Shown here: piece by piece, positions 33,843-42,957 of the stretch | Position numbering within the stretch: position 1 is the stretch's first letter | Layout: every line of letters begins with the position of its first letter | Source: Atribacter laminatus | GTDB lineage: Bacteria > Atribacterota > Atribacteria > Atribacterales > Atribacteraceae | Direction of reading: 5' to 3' | Assembly (NCBI RefSeq): GCF_015775515.1 | Contig: NZ_CP065383.1 | Location: 620,001-684,000 of the forward strand | DNA length: 64,000 nt | Position numbers and translations under genes: made by a program | Notes under the pieces: model-generated | Seen by the model: only the letters and a program-made list of their open reading frames with translations | Database searches by the model: none | What the model was told of the DNA's origin: nothing

Positions 33843-33871
33843 ATTATACGAAATTTTAATGTTTCTGTCAA
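33843..33871 (-). promoter_or_regulatory. Consensus sigma-70-type promoter of the SDR gene
   Basis: Minus-strand TTGACA (33866-33871) and TATAAT (33843-33848) with a 17-bp spacer: both hexamers match consensus fully, the best promoter in the window. Confidence 0.8.
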
Positions 33872-34307
33872 TATAAAAAAACTATTAAAAATGGAATTAA
33901 CCTTTTAAATAAACATTTAACAAAAAATAATTCAGTATTTATAAAATATAGATAGAAATTTAACATGTTATGTATATTTTTTTACATTAGTATTCGTTCT
34001 GAAATTTTTCGGATTAGGGACTTTTTACTCACAATGCCATAGCTGTTCATATTTAGAGGATTAATTCTTAATTCCTATCTTTATTGGAGCTTTAATTTTA
34101 TTAACTATTTATTTCAATATTTTTAAGCTTAAATAAATGCTTACCAAGTTATTTTTTCTAAGTTATAATTTGTCTCATCAGTAAAGAATTGATATTTTAG
34201 TAATAGAAATCATTTCAAGCAGAAATATGCAGAGAACGCTTTTAATTTTTTTGATTTTTCACTATTAAAATGTTAAGGAATTAAATTGATATAACCATTA
34301 AATATCA
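33872..34307. other. AT-rich spacer between the Liv operon and the SDR promoter
   Basis: About 430 bases without a credible gene or clear terminator hairpin. The livH transcript must end here, but no strong stem with a T run was found. Confidence 0.4.
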
Positions 34308-35141
34308 TTAAATATCTATTGGTCTAAAGAAAAGTACAACAGCCATAGCAATAAAAACCACAATTTCAGATCCAGCGGGCCAAAAACGACCTGTAATAGA
34401 AATTAACATGCCCAATATAAAGGAGGCAAAAAAAGTCCCTCGTAAATTTCCCATTCCTCCGGTTAAAACTACGGCAAAACAAAGAAGTAAGATATTTAAA
34501 CCCATATAAGGATGAACCGCTGTAATAGGTGCATACAAAACTCCACCAACAGCAGCTAAAGCACTTCCCAAAACAAAGGCAATAGAAAAATACCTTTCAA
34601 CCTGTATCCCAAGACAACGCACTCCTTCTTTGTTGTCCAATGCTGCTCTAATAATCTTACCAACCATGGACTTTTTTATAAATAATTCAAGTCCAAAAAA
34701 TACCAATATTGCCAGAATTATTACAAATATTCGATATACAGGAAAAACAAATCCCATAAAATCGATAGATTTTCCTATCGGATCACTAAGTGGTTTCGGA
34801 TATACACCCCATATCCACTTGACTATATCAACTCCGATTAGAAAAACTGCAAAGGTCGCAATAAAAGTATAATCCAGAGATTCCCCATATAAACGTCGAA
34901 TGATAAAACGTTCTATACAGTATCCCGCCGTAGCAGCGATCAAAACTGCTAAAATACCTCCCCATAAAAAGGGTATACCAAAGTCATTTACCGATGCCGC
35001 CAAAATATAAGCCCCAATTGTATAGGTAATCGTATGTGCAAAATTTATTACTCTCATGGTGCCAAAGGTAAGAGATAGACCAATAGATATAAGATAGAGG
35101 ACTGCTCCAATGGTTAATCCGTACATAATTGCATAGATCAT
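34308..35141 (-). CDS. livH: Branched-chain-amino-acid-type ABC permease LivH
   Basis: A 277-residue inner-membrane permease of the LivH group. It begins MIYAIMYGLTIGAVLYLISI and shows the family segments LSLTFGTMRVINFAHT and CFAVVLTGGMGNLRGTFFAS. The ATG overlaps the stop of livM (ATGA), so the two are coupled. This transporter class carries branched-chain amino acids, amides, urea or small acids, so the substrate here is open. Confidence 0.9.
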   Translation of the reverse strand: MIYAIMYGLTIGAVLYLISIGLSLTFGTMRVINFAHTITYTIGAYILAASVNDFGIPFLWGGILAVLIAATAGYCIERFIIRRLYGESLDYTFIATFAVFLIGVDIVKWIWGVYPKPLSDPIGKSIDFMGFVFPVYRIFVIILAILVFFGLELFIKKSMVGKIIRAALDNKEGVRCLGIQVERYFSIAFVLGSALAAVGGVLYAPITAVHPYMGLNILLLCFAVVLTGGMGNLRGTFFASFILGMLISITGRFWPAGSEIVVFIAMAVVLFFRPIDI

Positions 35142-36181
35142 TTGGATACCCCTTTCTCCAAAGATGGGTTGGAGTCTTCACGGGCAGTAACTCTCTTAAA
35201 TAAGGTTTCTAAACCACCCCAGATGCCCTTTCTAAACCTGAAAACTATGAGTAATAATGATACCCCAAGAAGGAGTTCCCAACGCTGGAAATAAATTGGA
35301 AGAAGATTTGTGATCAACATATATATAATTCCACCAACAATCGATCCATAAAGGCTTCCGGGACCTCCTATTAAACAAGCAAATATAACACCCGAATTTG
35401 CATTTACATCGAGCACATTGGGATTTATATACCCATAATTCAATGCTGTTAAAGCACCGGCAAAACCCGCAATAGATGCAGAAATTATAAAATTAATCCA
35501 TTTATAATAATAGGTATTATAGCCTAAGAACCTCACCCGTTTTTCATCCTCCTTTATTGAACGTAATAAAACTCCGAATGAAGAGGAGGTGATTACTCGG
35601 AGGATAAAGAAAACAAAAATCAAGGAAATCATGACAAACCAGAAACGAAAATTTGGATTCCTAAAATTGAAAATACTAAAGCTAAGATTTCTTACACTTA
35701 AGCCATTTTCTCCTCCGGTGATCGCTTTTAAGGGTGACATTACCAAAAACCAACCAACACGGTTAAAAGCAAGATTAATCAAAGCGAAACATGCCCCGGT
35801 TGCTCGTATAGCAATCGAACCCGCTGCCATTCCTACTACACATGCAGCCAAAACCCCAAATACAATTGCTAATAAAGGATTTGAAGTAAGATATCGAAGG
35901 GAAAGACCTGTAGCGTAAGCCCCAACTCCAAGGTAAAGAAGATGCCCCATGGATAATTTTCCCATATAACCATATAAAAAATCAAAAGACAATACCATAA
36001 TACAAAAAATTGCAAAATCGGTTACTCGATGGGTTCCTAAAAAGGGTATAAAAATAATAAAGACGATAATCAGAAAGATTAGCTCAAAGATCCGCCGACC
36101 AAAACTGGTTTTAGTTAAATGACTCCACCAAAGAGTAAAAGTCTGAATTACCCCTCTATGCTTACTAAGGCCATTCTTCAT
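35138..36181 (-). CDS. livM: Branched-chain-amino-acid-type ABC permease LivM
   Basis: A 347-residue permease. A polar N-terminus of about 30 residues precedes the first membrane helix. Core segments are LSFDFLYGYMGKLSMGHLLY, SIAIRATGACFALINLAFNR and GVIFACLIGGPGSLYGSIVG, all typical of LivM. The C-terminal tail (FKRVTAREDSNPSLEK) is cytoplasmic and charged. It lies 34 bases after livF. Confidence 0.9.
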   Translation of the reverse strand: MKNGLSKHRGVIQTFTLWWSHLTKTSFGRRIFELIFLIIVFIIFIPFLGTHRVTDFAIFCIMVLSFDFLYGYMGKLSMGHLLYLGVGAYATGLSLRYLTSNPLLAIVFGVLAACVVGMAAGSIAIRATGACFALINLAFNRVGWFLVMSPLKAITGGENGLSVRNLSFSIFNFRNPNFRFWFVMISLIFVFFILRVITSSSFGVLLRSIKEDEKRVRFLGYNTYYYKWINFIISASIAGFAGALTALNYGYINPNVLDVNANSGVIFACLIGGPGSLYGSIVGGIIYMLITNLLPIYFQRWELLLGVSLLLIVFRFRKGIWGGLETLFKRVTAREDSNPSLEKGVSK

Positions 36182-36215
36182 AAGACTTCATCCCCTTCTT
36201 CTATCTTAACCGAAT

Positions 36216-36905
36216 CTAAAGAGATTTCTCTAAAAGAGCTATGTTTCGGATTTCTGAAACATCATTTAATATTCGGGAAACTTTTCCTTCTTTAAGTACA
36301 ATAACTTGGTCTGCTAAACGACTCACAAGTGGAAGGTTTTGCTCAACAATGATTGTCGTTAATTTTCCTCTTAAACGACTTAATATCTTAGCAATGTCAT
36401 TAATGACAACAGCTGCCAAGCCTTGTGTGGGTTCATCAATTAGCATCAATCTTGGATCACCAACTAAGGCCTGCCCAATAAGGAGAACTTGCCTTTGCCC
36501 ACCACTCAGTTGACCAGCTTTTAATTGGAGAAATTCTTTCATCTTGGGATATATTTCTAAAACCTTATTAAGAGCTCGCGAAAGAGGTTCGCCGCTTGAG
36601 AATGCAGCAAGTTCAATGTTTTCCTGAACAGTTAGACTACCAAAAACCTTCTTATCCTGATTAACATAACGAATTCCTCGATGATAGAGCTTATTTGGTA
36701 ATAAACCTGTTATATTTTCATTATCATAGTAAATCGAACCCTTTATGGGTCGAATAAGTCCTACTATACTTTTAAGAAGTGTCGTTTTCCCTGCTCCATT
36801 TCGACCCACAATAAAAACAGTTTTTCCTGCTTCTAATTCAAGAAATATATTATATAGTACTTTGGCGTGACCATAGGCAACGTCAATATCGGCAACTTTT
36901 AGCAT
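36216..36905 (-). CDS. livF: Branched-chain-amino-acid-type ABC ATPase LivF
   Basis: A 229-residue single-domain ABC ATPase. Walker A is GRNGAGKTT, signature LSGGQRQ, Walker B LMLIDEPTQGLA and the H-loop region IIVEQNLPLVSRLAD. The QGLA after Walker B and the short length mark LivF against LivG. GGGGAG lies nine bases before ATG. Works with LivG to power LivHM. Confidence 0.92.
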   Translation of the reverse strand: MLKVADIDVAYGHAKVLYNIFLELEAGKTVFIVGRNGAGKTTLLKSIVGLIRPIKGSIYYDNENITGLLPNKLYHRGIRYVNQDKKVFGSLTVQENIELAAFSSGEPLSRALNKVLEIYPKMKEFLQLKAGQLSGGQRQVLLIGQALVGDPRLMLIDEPTQGLAAVVINDIAKILSRLRGKLTTIIVEQNLPLVSRLADQVIVLKEGKVSRILNDVSEIRNIALLEKSL

Positions 36906-36921
36906 ACTTTATATCTCCCCT

Positions 36922-37728
36922 CTAAAAAGACGAATTCTGAGCTCGATCAAAAGATGTTTCACTCTGTCTTTCTACTTCAAACGTCTCCTCCTTACCCCAG
37001 TAACACTCGTTAACTAAAGAGTCTCTAAGAACCTCAGATGGACCGCCCTCGCAGATGATGTGCCCTTCATTCATTACACTGAGTCGGTCTATAAAATCAA
37101 CAATTGCTGATATTTTATGCTCAATTATAGCAATTGTTACTTTCCCTTTGAGGGTTTTCAATAATGATAGAACTTTGGTTATTTCAACATCGCTTAAACC
37201 ACTGAATGGTTCATCGAGTAGTAATAGCTTAGGTTTCAAAGAAAGAGAAAGGGCAATCTCTAGTAGTCTCCTATCACCATAGGATAGTTCTGCAGTTACC
37301 ACTTGAGCATAGCCTTCAAGCTCGACAAGCTCCAATATTTCTTTAGCGCTATCCCAAGTATTATAAGCAGAAGAGGTTAAAAACTTCCAAAATGATTGAT
37401 TAAGCTTATTACTCCACGTGATACAAGGAACCAGATTTTCCCATACCTTGAGGGAATTAAATACTGATACAAGCTGGAAGGTACGCACCATTCCCATGCT
37501 TACTCTTCTTTCCGGTGATAGACGGGTAATATCTCGCCCTTGGAAGGTGACTTTACCTGATGATGGAAGAAAAAAGCCGGTCAATAGATTAAAGAGAGTG
37601 GTTTTCCCTGAACCATTTGGTCCAATAATCCCTAAAGTTTCATTTTCCTCAATAGAAAGGTTTACATCATTGACTGCAGTTAATCCCCCGAAGTGCTTAA
37701 CCAATCCATTCGTTGTAAGTAAGCTCAT
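36922..37728 (-). CDS. livG: Branched-chain-amino-acid-type ABC ATPase LivG
   Basis: A 268-residue ABC ATPase. Walker A is GPNGSGKTT, signature region LSYGDRRLLEIALSL and Walker B LLLLDEPFSGLSDVE, as in LivG. The longer C-terminus (FDRAQNSSF at the end) is also usual for LivG. ATG 37728 is preferred to ATG 37734 because AGGAGG would be only three bases from the latter. Confidence 0.92.
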   Translation of the reverse strand: MSLLTTNGLVKHFGGLTAVNDVNLSIEENETLGIIGPNGSGKTTLFNLLTGFFLPSSGKVTFQGRDITRLSPERRVSMGMVRTFQLVSVFNSLKVWENLVPCITWSNKLNQSFWKFLTSSAYNTWDSAKEILELVELEGYAQVVTAELSYGDRRLLEIALSLSLKPKLLLLDEPFSGLSDVEITKVLSLLKTLKGKVTIAIIEHKISAIVDFIDRLSVMNEGHIICEGGPSEVLRDSLVNECYWGKEETFEVERQSETSFDRAQNSSF

Positions 37729-37772
37729 CTGCATTGGCCTCCTTAAACCAATTTCTCTTTAAGCGAAAGAGA

Positions 37773-37805
37773 AGCAAGGCTCCCTTAAAAAAAGAGAGCC
37801 TTGCT
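37773..37805 (-). terminator. Intercistronic hairpin after the Liv binding-protein gene
   Basis: Arms AGCAAGGCTC (37773-37782) and complement (37796-37805) with a 13-nt loop that can extend the stem (CCCTT/AAAGA). It lies ten bases after the SBP stop and before livG. Probable mRNA-end protection or leaky termination. Confidence 0.6.
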
Positions 37806-37814
37806 GGCCTACAA

Positions 37815-39062
37815 TTACTCATATCCCATTTCTGATAATGGTAAGCATAGAACTTCGGTTTCAAAGAAATCAGTAATTTTGGCAAAATCCCATTGATCAA
37901 TGCGTCCCTCAGTTCCTTTTCCTTCGCCAACAAAGTAAGCGTACTTGTAAAAAGGTCTCCCATCAGGACGCCAAGCACCTGGTCCTTTAAAACTTTGGAA
38001 ATCTGGACTCTCCAATAATGCCTGATACATCTTTGCTGGATCAGTTGATTGAGCTGCTTCCATGGCTCGGAGGGTTTCCTTCATTCCTATGTAGGCATAT
38101 GCAGCCATTACGTCGGGTTGTTCACCATATTCTTTCATAAAGGCTGCCCGAATCTTCTCGGCATTTTCATAGGTCTCTATATCTTTTTCTTTAATTTGGC
38201 TTAAATCATGGTACAGCCACATTCCCATTGTTACTCCATTAAGAGCTTCGGGTGGGATACCTGCAGCAATACTTATTACAATAGCATTGTAAAAAATCTT
38301 GGTATGTTTGCTTAAACCTAACTCGTAAGCTTGTTTCAGTATTTCAATGCCATCAGTACCCCATTGCCCCATCTGTACCACATCAGGCTTTGATTCAATG
38401 ATCTTGAGTATATAAGAAGTATAATCAGGGGTTCCTACCGGAGTCCAAATAAATTCTAATTTAATGTCGGGATATTTCTCGTAAACTTGCTTCATCCCAA
38501 CACCAACTCCATGACCATATGCATAGTCAGGAAGGCAAGCAATAACATATTTTGGTTTATAAGTCTGAATCACATATTCCGAGGTCATACGACCTATCGC
38601 ATCAACTGCGCCTTGTGAAGTAAAATAGTATGGTGCTTTATTTTCCTTACGGAATACGGCTTCTTCAATTGAATTCGTAACCATGACAAACGCACTGCCA
38701 TCTAACGCTTGTTCATTAATAGCGGTACTGACGTGAGCGAAAGTTCCACCCACTAAGCTCGTGATCCCTTCTTCAATATATTCTCGATACCTTCGAACTG
38801 CAACATCTGGCTTAGTCTCATCATCTCGCACGACTGCTTCAACTTGATACTTTTTGTCCCCTATTGTTAACCCTCCTGCCTCATTAACTTCTTTAACAGC
38901 AAGAAGAGCTCCTTCTGATTGAGCCTTCCCGGTAGGTGCTCCCGTACCTGTAAGACTGTACATTATTCCAACTTTAATCACATTTTCTTCAGCAATCGCC
39001 AAACCACAACTCATTAGAAATAAAACAACAATCACTAAAATACTTGCCCATTGTCTTTTCAC
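37815..39062 (-). CDS. livK: Branched-chain-amino-acid-type substrate-binding protein
   Basis: A 415-residue extracytoplasmic binding protein of the Leu/Ile/Val-type family. The leader MKRQWASILVIVVLFLMSCG is hydrophobic; LMSC could be a lipobox, otherwise cleavage falls after AIA-EE. Mature landmarks are KVGIMYSLTGTGAPTGKAQ, RREY-type segment (VRRYREYIEEGITSLVGG), IACLPDYAYGHGVGVG and AYAYIGMKETLRAM. First gene of a five-gene operon. Family members bind amino acids, amides or aromatic acids. Ligand unknown. Confidence 0.88.
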   Translation of the reverse strand: MKRQWASILVIVVLFLMSCGLAIAEENVIKVGIMYSLTGTGAPTGKAQSEGALLAVKEVNEAGGLTIGDKKYQVEAVVRDDETKPDVAVRRYREYIEEGITSLVGGTFAHVSTAINEQALDGSAFVMVTNSIEEAVFRKENKAPYYFTSQGAVDAIGRMTSEYVIQTYKPKYVIACLPDYAYGHGVGVGMKQVYEKYPDIKLEFIWTPVGTPDYTSYILKIIESKPDVVQMGQWGTDGIEILKQAYELGLSKHTKIFYNAIVISIAAGIPPEALNGVTMGMWLYHDLSQIKEKDIETYENAEKIRAAFMKEYGEQPDVMAAYAYIGMKETLRAMEAAQSTDPAKMYQALLESPDFQSFKGPGAWRPDGRPFYKYAYFVGEGKGTEGRIDQWDFAKITDFFETEVLCLPLSEMGYE

Positions 39063-39159
39063 TCTTAAGTTCCTCCTCTCCTTTTTCTTTGAAGATTAAC
39101 CACTCCACACAATTCTTTTCCAAACTTCTTGAGCATCACCTACCTTTTTGAAAGAGTTA

Positions 39160-39174
39160 TACCAAATTATGGTA
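39160..39174. promoter_or_regulatory. Inverted repeat downstream of the Liv promoter
   Basis: TACCAAATTATGGTA with 5-bp arms (TACCA/TGGTA) and a 5-bp centre, about 25 bases downstream of the -10 of the livK promoter. Possible operator; weak alone. Confidence 0.35.
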
Positions 39175-39197
39175 CTTTATTAACAATGCCTTTTCAT

Positions 39198-39226
39198 ATT
39201 GTAACACCCAAAAAAAATTTTTACAA
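39198..39226 (-). promoter_or_regulatory. Promoter of the Liv operon
   Basis: Minus-strand TTGTAA (39221-39226), 17-bp spacer and TACAAT (39198-39203), with TGT before the -10 (extended type). About 135 bases upstream of livK. Confidence 0.55.
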
Positions 39227-39417
39227 TAAATTGCATTAAATCATATTGATTATTCTTTTTGAAATTTCTTTTAATGCCATCACAATAAAAGTAGCTCTGG
39301 GGATTAAAATCACAAATCATTTATAAATTCATATAATAAGGTACTTACTACATAATCATCAAAAAAAATTCTTTATTGAACCTTAAAAACTTTCTCTTGT
39401 TCGATTTTTTAACAAAA
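39227..39417. other. Spacer between the Liv promoter and the amidohydrolase terminator
   Basis: AT-rich and gene-free; nothing further recognised. Together with the promoter, operator and terminator entries it accounts for the 505-bp gap 39063-39567. Confidence 0.4.
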
Positions 39418-39487
39418 AAGACCATGTACTAGCCTATTATCCATTAACCGCTTTTAAGCTGATCAGGATTAGCTGATACATGGTCTT
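39418..39487 (-). terminator. Terminator with a long structured loop after the amidohydrolase gene
   Basis: An 11-bp perfect stem (AAGACCATGTA at 39418-39428, complement 39477-39487) with a 48-nt loop that contains smaller repeats (AGCTGAT twice). On the minus strand it is followed by TTTTTTGTT, so it probably ends the 45591-39568 transcript. Confidence 0.65.
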
Positions 39488-39567
39488 AACATCACTACAT
39501 GAACTTAAACACTATTTTAATTAAATCCCAAATGAATTAGAATTCAAGCTAAGCTTTTTTAAAGTTT

Positions 39568-40809
39568 TTATCTTGTTATTACTACATTACCATCCTTCAT
39601 TACCATTTTTATTTTTTCTACTTCAGAAAGGATTGATATATCATCCAGAGGGTTACCATCAACCATTATTATATCCGCAAATTTACCTTCTTCTATAGTC
39701 CCAACTTTATCGCCATAACCAATTGCTTCTGCAGCTGTTTTAGTTGCAGCAACAATAGCAGCCATAGGAGACATTCCCAGTTCAACAAACATCACCAGCT
39801 CTAAAGCGTTGTCTCCTTGTTTTAAAAATGGTACACCGCAATCAGAACCAAATGAAATCTTTATGCCTTTATCAAGATACATTTTGAAGTTTTTCTTCTT
39901 ATCTTCCCATGTTTCTATTGCTTTTTCTACCATCCAGTCGGGTAATTCACCTTTTCCCATATTCATTACACGTTTAACATAAAGGTTTGTTGATTCGAGA
40001 AATACATTATTTTCTACCATCATATCGGCAGACTTCTCATCCAAAAAGAAACCATGAACGATCGAATTCGCTCCCGCTTTAATTGCCTTTTGAATAGCAT
40101 CGGGTCCTTGCGCATGAGCAATAGCACCTTTCCCCATTTTATGTGCTTCTTCAATCGCAGCTGTTAGTTCTTCTAGCGTAGGTTGAGAGGCAGTAGCTAT
40201 TCCTGGGCTTATTATATCTCTGCTTGCTACAACTTTCACATTGTCTGTTCCATTGTAGATATTCAGTCTTGCTGCTTTTCTCCATTCATCAGGTCCATCA
40301 CAATGCATACCACATTGTTCTTTATGAGATGCCAGCCAAGGTGGAAGAAAGTGTCCATGACCACCAGTAACAGTTAGATGATAACCACTAGTAACAAATC
40401 TTGGCCCAACTATGTCACCTCTATTTATTGCATCCCTCAGGGCAACCTCAAGCCATCCCCATCCCGAGCCTCCATCCCGGAGTGAGGTAATTCCCATTTC
40501 GAGAATTTTTTTCAATCTTGGTATAGACCTCATTGCCAGTGCAAGTTCGTTGTAGTTTATCGGCAGACTTGTAAAACCACTTGTTTCACCGTCAGTATAT
40601 ATATGTACATGACTATCGATCATCCCCGGCATTATGGTCTTGCCTTTTGCTTCAATAATATCTACATTTTTTTCCTGAGCTAACTTTACCTCGCCCTTTT
40701 TCCCTATTTTGGTAATTTTATTACCTTCAATTACCACTACTGCATCTTTTACTGGAGGATTGCCCGTTCCATCCAACAATACTCCACCCTGAATTACTTT
40801 TTTCTGCAT
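39568..40809 (-). CDS. Metal-dependent amidohydrolase (imidazolonepropionase/prolidase-like)
   Basis: A 413-residue cytoplasmic amidohydrolase-superfamily protein. The small beta-sandwich domain (GGVLLDGTGNPPVKDAVVVI) flanks a TIM barrel. Metal-site residues are seen in PGMIDSHVHIY (HxH), GKGAIAHAQGP (His), NSIVHGFFLDE (His) and SFGSDCGVP (Asp), and the closing GTIEEGKFADIIMVDGNPL is typical. Substrates in this group range from cyclic amides to dipeptides and triazines. It is 62 bases after the second permease, so it probably acts on what that importer brings in. ATG 40809 has AGGAG seven bases upstream. Confidence 0.83.
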   Translation of the reverse strand: MQKKVIQGGVLLDGTGNPPVKDAVVVIEGNKITKIGKKGEVKLAQEKNVDIIEAKGKTIMPGMIDSHVHIYTDGETSGFTSLPINYNELALAMRSIPRLKKILEMGITSLRDGGSGWGWLEVALRDAINRGDIVGPRFVTSGYHLTVTGGHGHFLPPWLASHKEQCGMHCDGPDEWRKAARLNIYNGTDNVKVVASRDIISPGIATASQPTLEELTAAIEEAHKMGKGAIAHAQGPDAIQKAIKAGANSIVHGFFLDEKSADMMVENNVFLESTNLYVKRVMNMGKGELPDWMVEKAIETWEDKKKNFKMYLDKGIKISFGSDCGVPFLKQGDNALELVMFVELGMSPMAAIVAATKTAAEAIGYGDKVGTIEEGKFADIIMVDGNPLDDISILSEVEKIKMVMKDGNVVITR

Positions 40810-40871
40810 TTTTACTCTCCTCTCATATAAATTCATTATAATTTACAAATAAAACCAAAAAAAATCTAAAT

Positions 40872-41897
40872 TTACCTTCGAGTAAGAGACTTAATTCTTC
40901 TCCCCGATTTTTCTAAATAGTAATTTGCAATCATTACTCCTATAAGAGTTATACCCCAAATAAAATTCCTAAAATAAGGCTCCAGACCAAGCAAAGAAAA
41001 ACCACTTTGTAACATTTGTAAAACTAAAATTCCAAGAAAAACACCAAAAATTTTACCTTTTCCTCCTAACGTGCTTATTCCTCCAAGTACACATACCAAG
41101 AGAGCCTGGAGGACATATCCTTCACCATACCCTACTCTGGTCGAATTTACACGAGACATCATTATAAGACCACCAATACCACTTAGTAAGCCTGATAGTG
41201 TATAGGTCTTTATTATTGTAGAATTAATTTTCATGCCTGAAAATAATGCAGCTGTTTTATTTGTACCGTAAAGATAGATATTTCTACCAAAAACCGTCTT
41301 TCCCAAAACAAAGGTAAGAATTATAGTAATTATAATAAGCACAATAAAGGGAAAGGGGATGCCCCAGACTGCAAATATTCCTATTTCTGTAAATTCCTCT
41401 GGAAAACCAAGAATTGTTCTGCCTTGAGTAATGCCCATAGTTAAACCACCATAAAAAATCATTGTGGAAAGAGTCGCAAGAATTGGCATGATATGTGCTC
41501 TTACAATCAATATTCCATTAAATAAGCCACACAAAGAGGACACAACCAGAGCAACCAAAAAAGCCAGTATAATTGATAACCAAGTATTTCCTCCACCATT
41601 AGTCATGCCAAGAATGATGTAACCAGCTAATACGCTTGAAAAATTTGCTATGGAAACAATAGATAAATCTATACCACCCGAGAGCATACATAGAGCCATC
41701 CCAAAAGCCATGAAGGCAAACTCGGGGAGCTGAAAAGACATTGACCGAATATTTCTCGCTGTAAAAAATCTATCGACTGCAATGGAAAGCACCAAAAAAA
41801 TTATAATTGTTGCTCCAATAAGTATTGTTGTGTTCAGATCGGCAGACCAACTTATCTTAATTTTTTCTTTGTTTGATGCATCTTTCATATTTATCAT
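40872..41897 (-). CDS. CUT2 ABC permease (LsrD/RhaQ-like position)
   Basis: A roughly 341-residue permease of the ribose-type family. LPEFAFMAFGMALCMLSGGIDLS and YVLQALLVCVLGGISTLGGKGK are the family signatures (given in parts). Start choice: ATG 41897 has GGAGG about 12 bases upstream, whereas ATG 41921 has none, so a slightly longer form remains possible. It follows the other permease by two bases of spacer from the longer start, showing tight coupling. Confidence 0.82.
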   Translation of the reverse strand: MINMKDASNKEKIKISWSADLNTTILIGATIIIFLVLSIAVDRFFTARNIRSMSFQLPEFAFMAFGMALCMLSGGIDLSIVSIANFSSVLAGYIILGMTNGGGNTWLSIILAFLVALVVSSLCGLFNGILIVRAHIMPILATLSTMIFYGGLTMGITQGRTILGFPEEFTEIGIFAVWGIPFPFIVLIIITIILTFVLGKTVFGRNIYLYGTNKTAALFSGMKINSTIIKTYTLSGLLSGIGGLIMMSRVNSTRVGYGEGYVLQALLVCVLGGISTLGGKGKIFGVFLGILVLQMLQSGFSLLGLEPYFRNFIWGITLIGVMIANYYLEKSGRRIKSLTRR

Positions 41898-41922
41898 ATC
41901 GATATCCCAATCCTCCACCATT

Positions 41923-42942
41923 TTAATATAATAGCATCCGGCGTCTGGTACGATAATTCTGTATCGATGTCACTGCCAAAACGAGAAGAAGAACTAACCC
42001 TACAAAAAAGTTAAACCATGATGCATTTATACCTATAAATACAAGAGTGGTTTCAAACAATCTTACTAGCAATATCCCAATTATCGCTCCAAAGATTGTT
42101 CCTTTCCCACCGCCTAAACTGGTTCCTCCAATGATCACAGCAGCAACTATGGTTAGCTCCATGCCAATTATGGTACTAGATAAAGGTGCAATCCAAGCTA
42201 CTTCTGATATAGCAATAACTCCTGCAATCGCGGCTAAAATTCCTGCATACATATACACAAACATACGAATTTTAAACAGGTTGAAACCAGCAAGCCTTGC
42301 CGCTTCTTCAGAGTTCCCCAAAGCAACTATACCTCTACCAATTAACGTACGATATAGTATAAACCAGGTTATTATAACCAATATAACTAATGGAATGATA
42401 AAAACAGAAAACCCATATCGCGCACCTGTCTCAGATTGGATTGTAAAAACATGTCTTAAACCAAATGTTTTAAAGAATTCCGGCATGTCTGCGGTGTTTA
42501 TTGCCTCAACACCTACCATTACTGCCATGAGACCAATAAATATAGTTTTAGTTCCCAGAGTAGCTATCAGTGTTGGTAACTTAAAAAAGTGGATAACAAG
42601 ACCATTAATTGCGCCAAACAAAGCACCAACAATCATCGCAATAAAAAAAACAAACACTAGATTTTCTATTCCAGTATTTCTAACCATAATAACCGATATA
42701 TACCCGCTAGCAATTGCTATACTGGTAAAAGAAACATCAAATCCGCCTGAAAGCAAAACCATAAATGCACCAAGTCCGAGTATCCATATCCATGAAGAAG
42801 AACGTAGCAACTCAAAGATGTTTGCTACTCCTAAAAAATTGGGATTCACTACTGATACAAATATACAATAGGCGATTAATATTAAAAGTACAAAAGTTTC
42901 CGTCTTATTAAAAGAAAGCAATGATCTGATGGCTTTTCCCAT
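41923..42942 (-). CDS. CUT2 ABC permease (LsrC/RhaP-like position)
   Basis: A 339-residue ribose-type permease. Family segments are LGAFMVLLSGGFDVSFTSI and ELTIVAAVIIGGTSLGGGKG. It starts 15 bases after the ATPase stop. It forms a likely heterodimer with the next gene, the two-permease arrangement of AI-2 (Lsr) and rhamnose importers. Confidence 0.87.
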   Translation of the reverse strand: MGKAIRSLLSFNKTETFVLLILIAYCIFVSVVNPNFLGVANIFELLRSSSWIWILGLGAFMVLLSGGFDVSFTSIAIASGYISVIMVRNTGIENLVFVFFIAMIVGALFGAINGLVIHFFKLPTLIATLGTKTIFIGLMAVMVGVEAINTADMPEFFKTFGLRHVFTIQSETGARYGFSVFIIPLVILVIITWFILYRTLIGRGIVALGNSEEAARLAGFNLFKIRMFVYMYAGILAAIAGVIAISEVAWIAPLSSTIIGMELTIVAAVIIGGTSLGGGKGTIFGAIIGILLVRLFETTLVFIGINASWFNFFVGLVLLLVLAVTSIQNYRTRRRMLLY

Positions 42943-42957
42943 ATTATTCCTTCTTTC

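Noticed and set aside
42047-42871. A 274-codon plus-strand open frame opposite a permease gene
   Set aside because: Its composition (Ile, Pro, Thr-rich, no domain) is what the reverse of a hydrophobic permease produces; no ribosome site, and the minus-strand permease is unambiguous.
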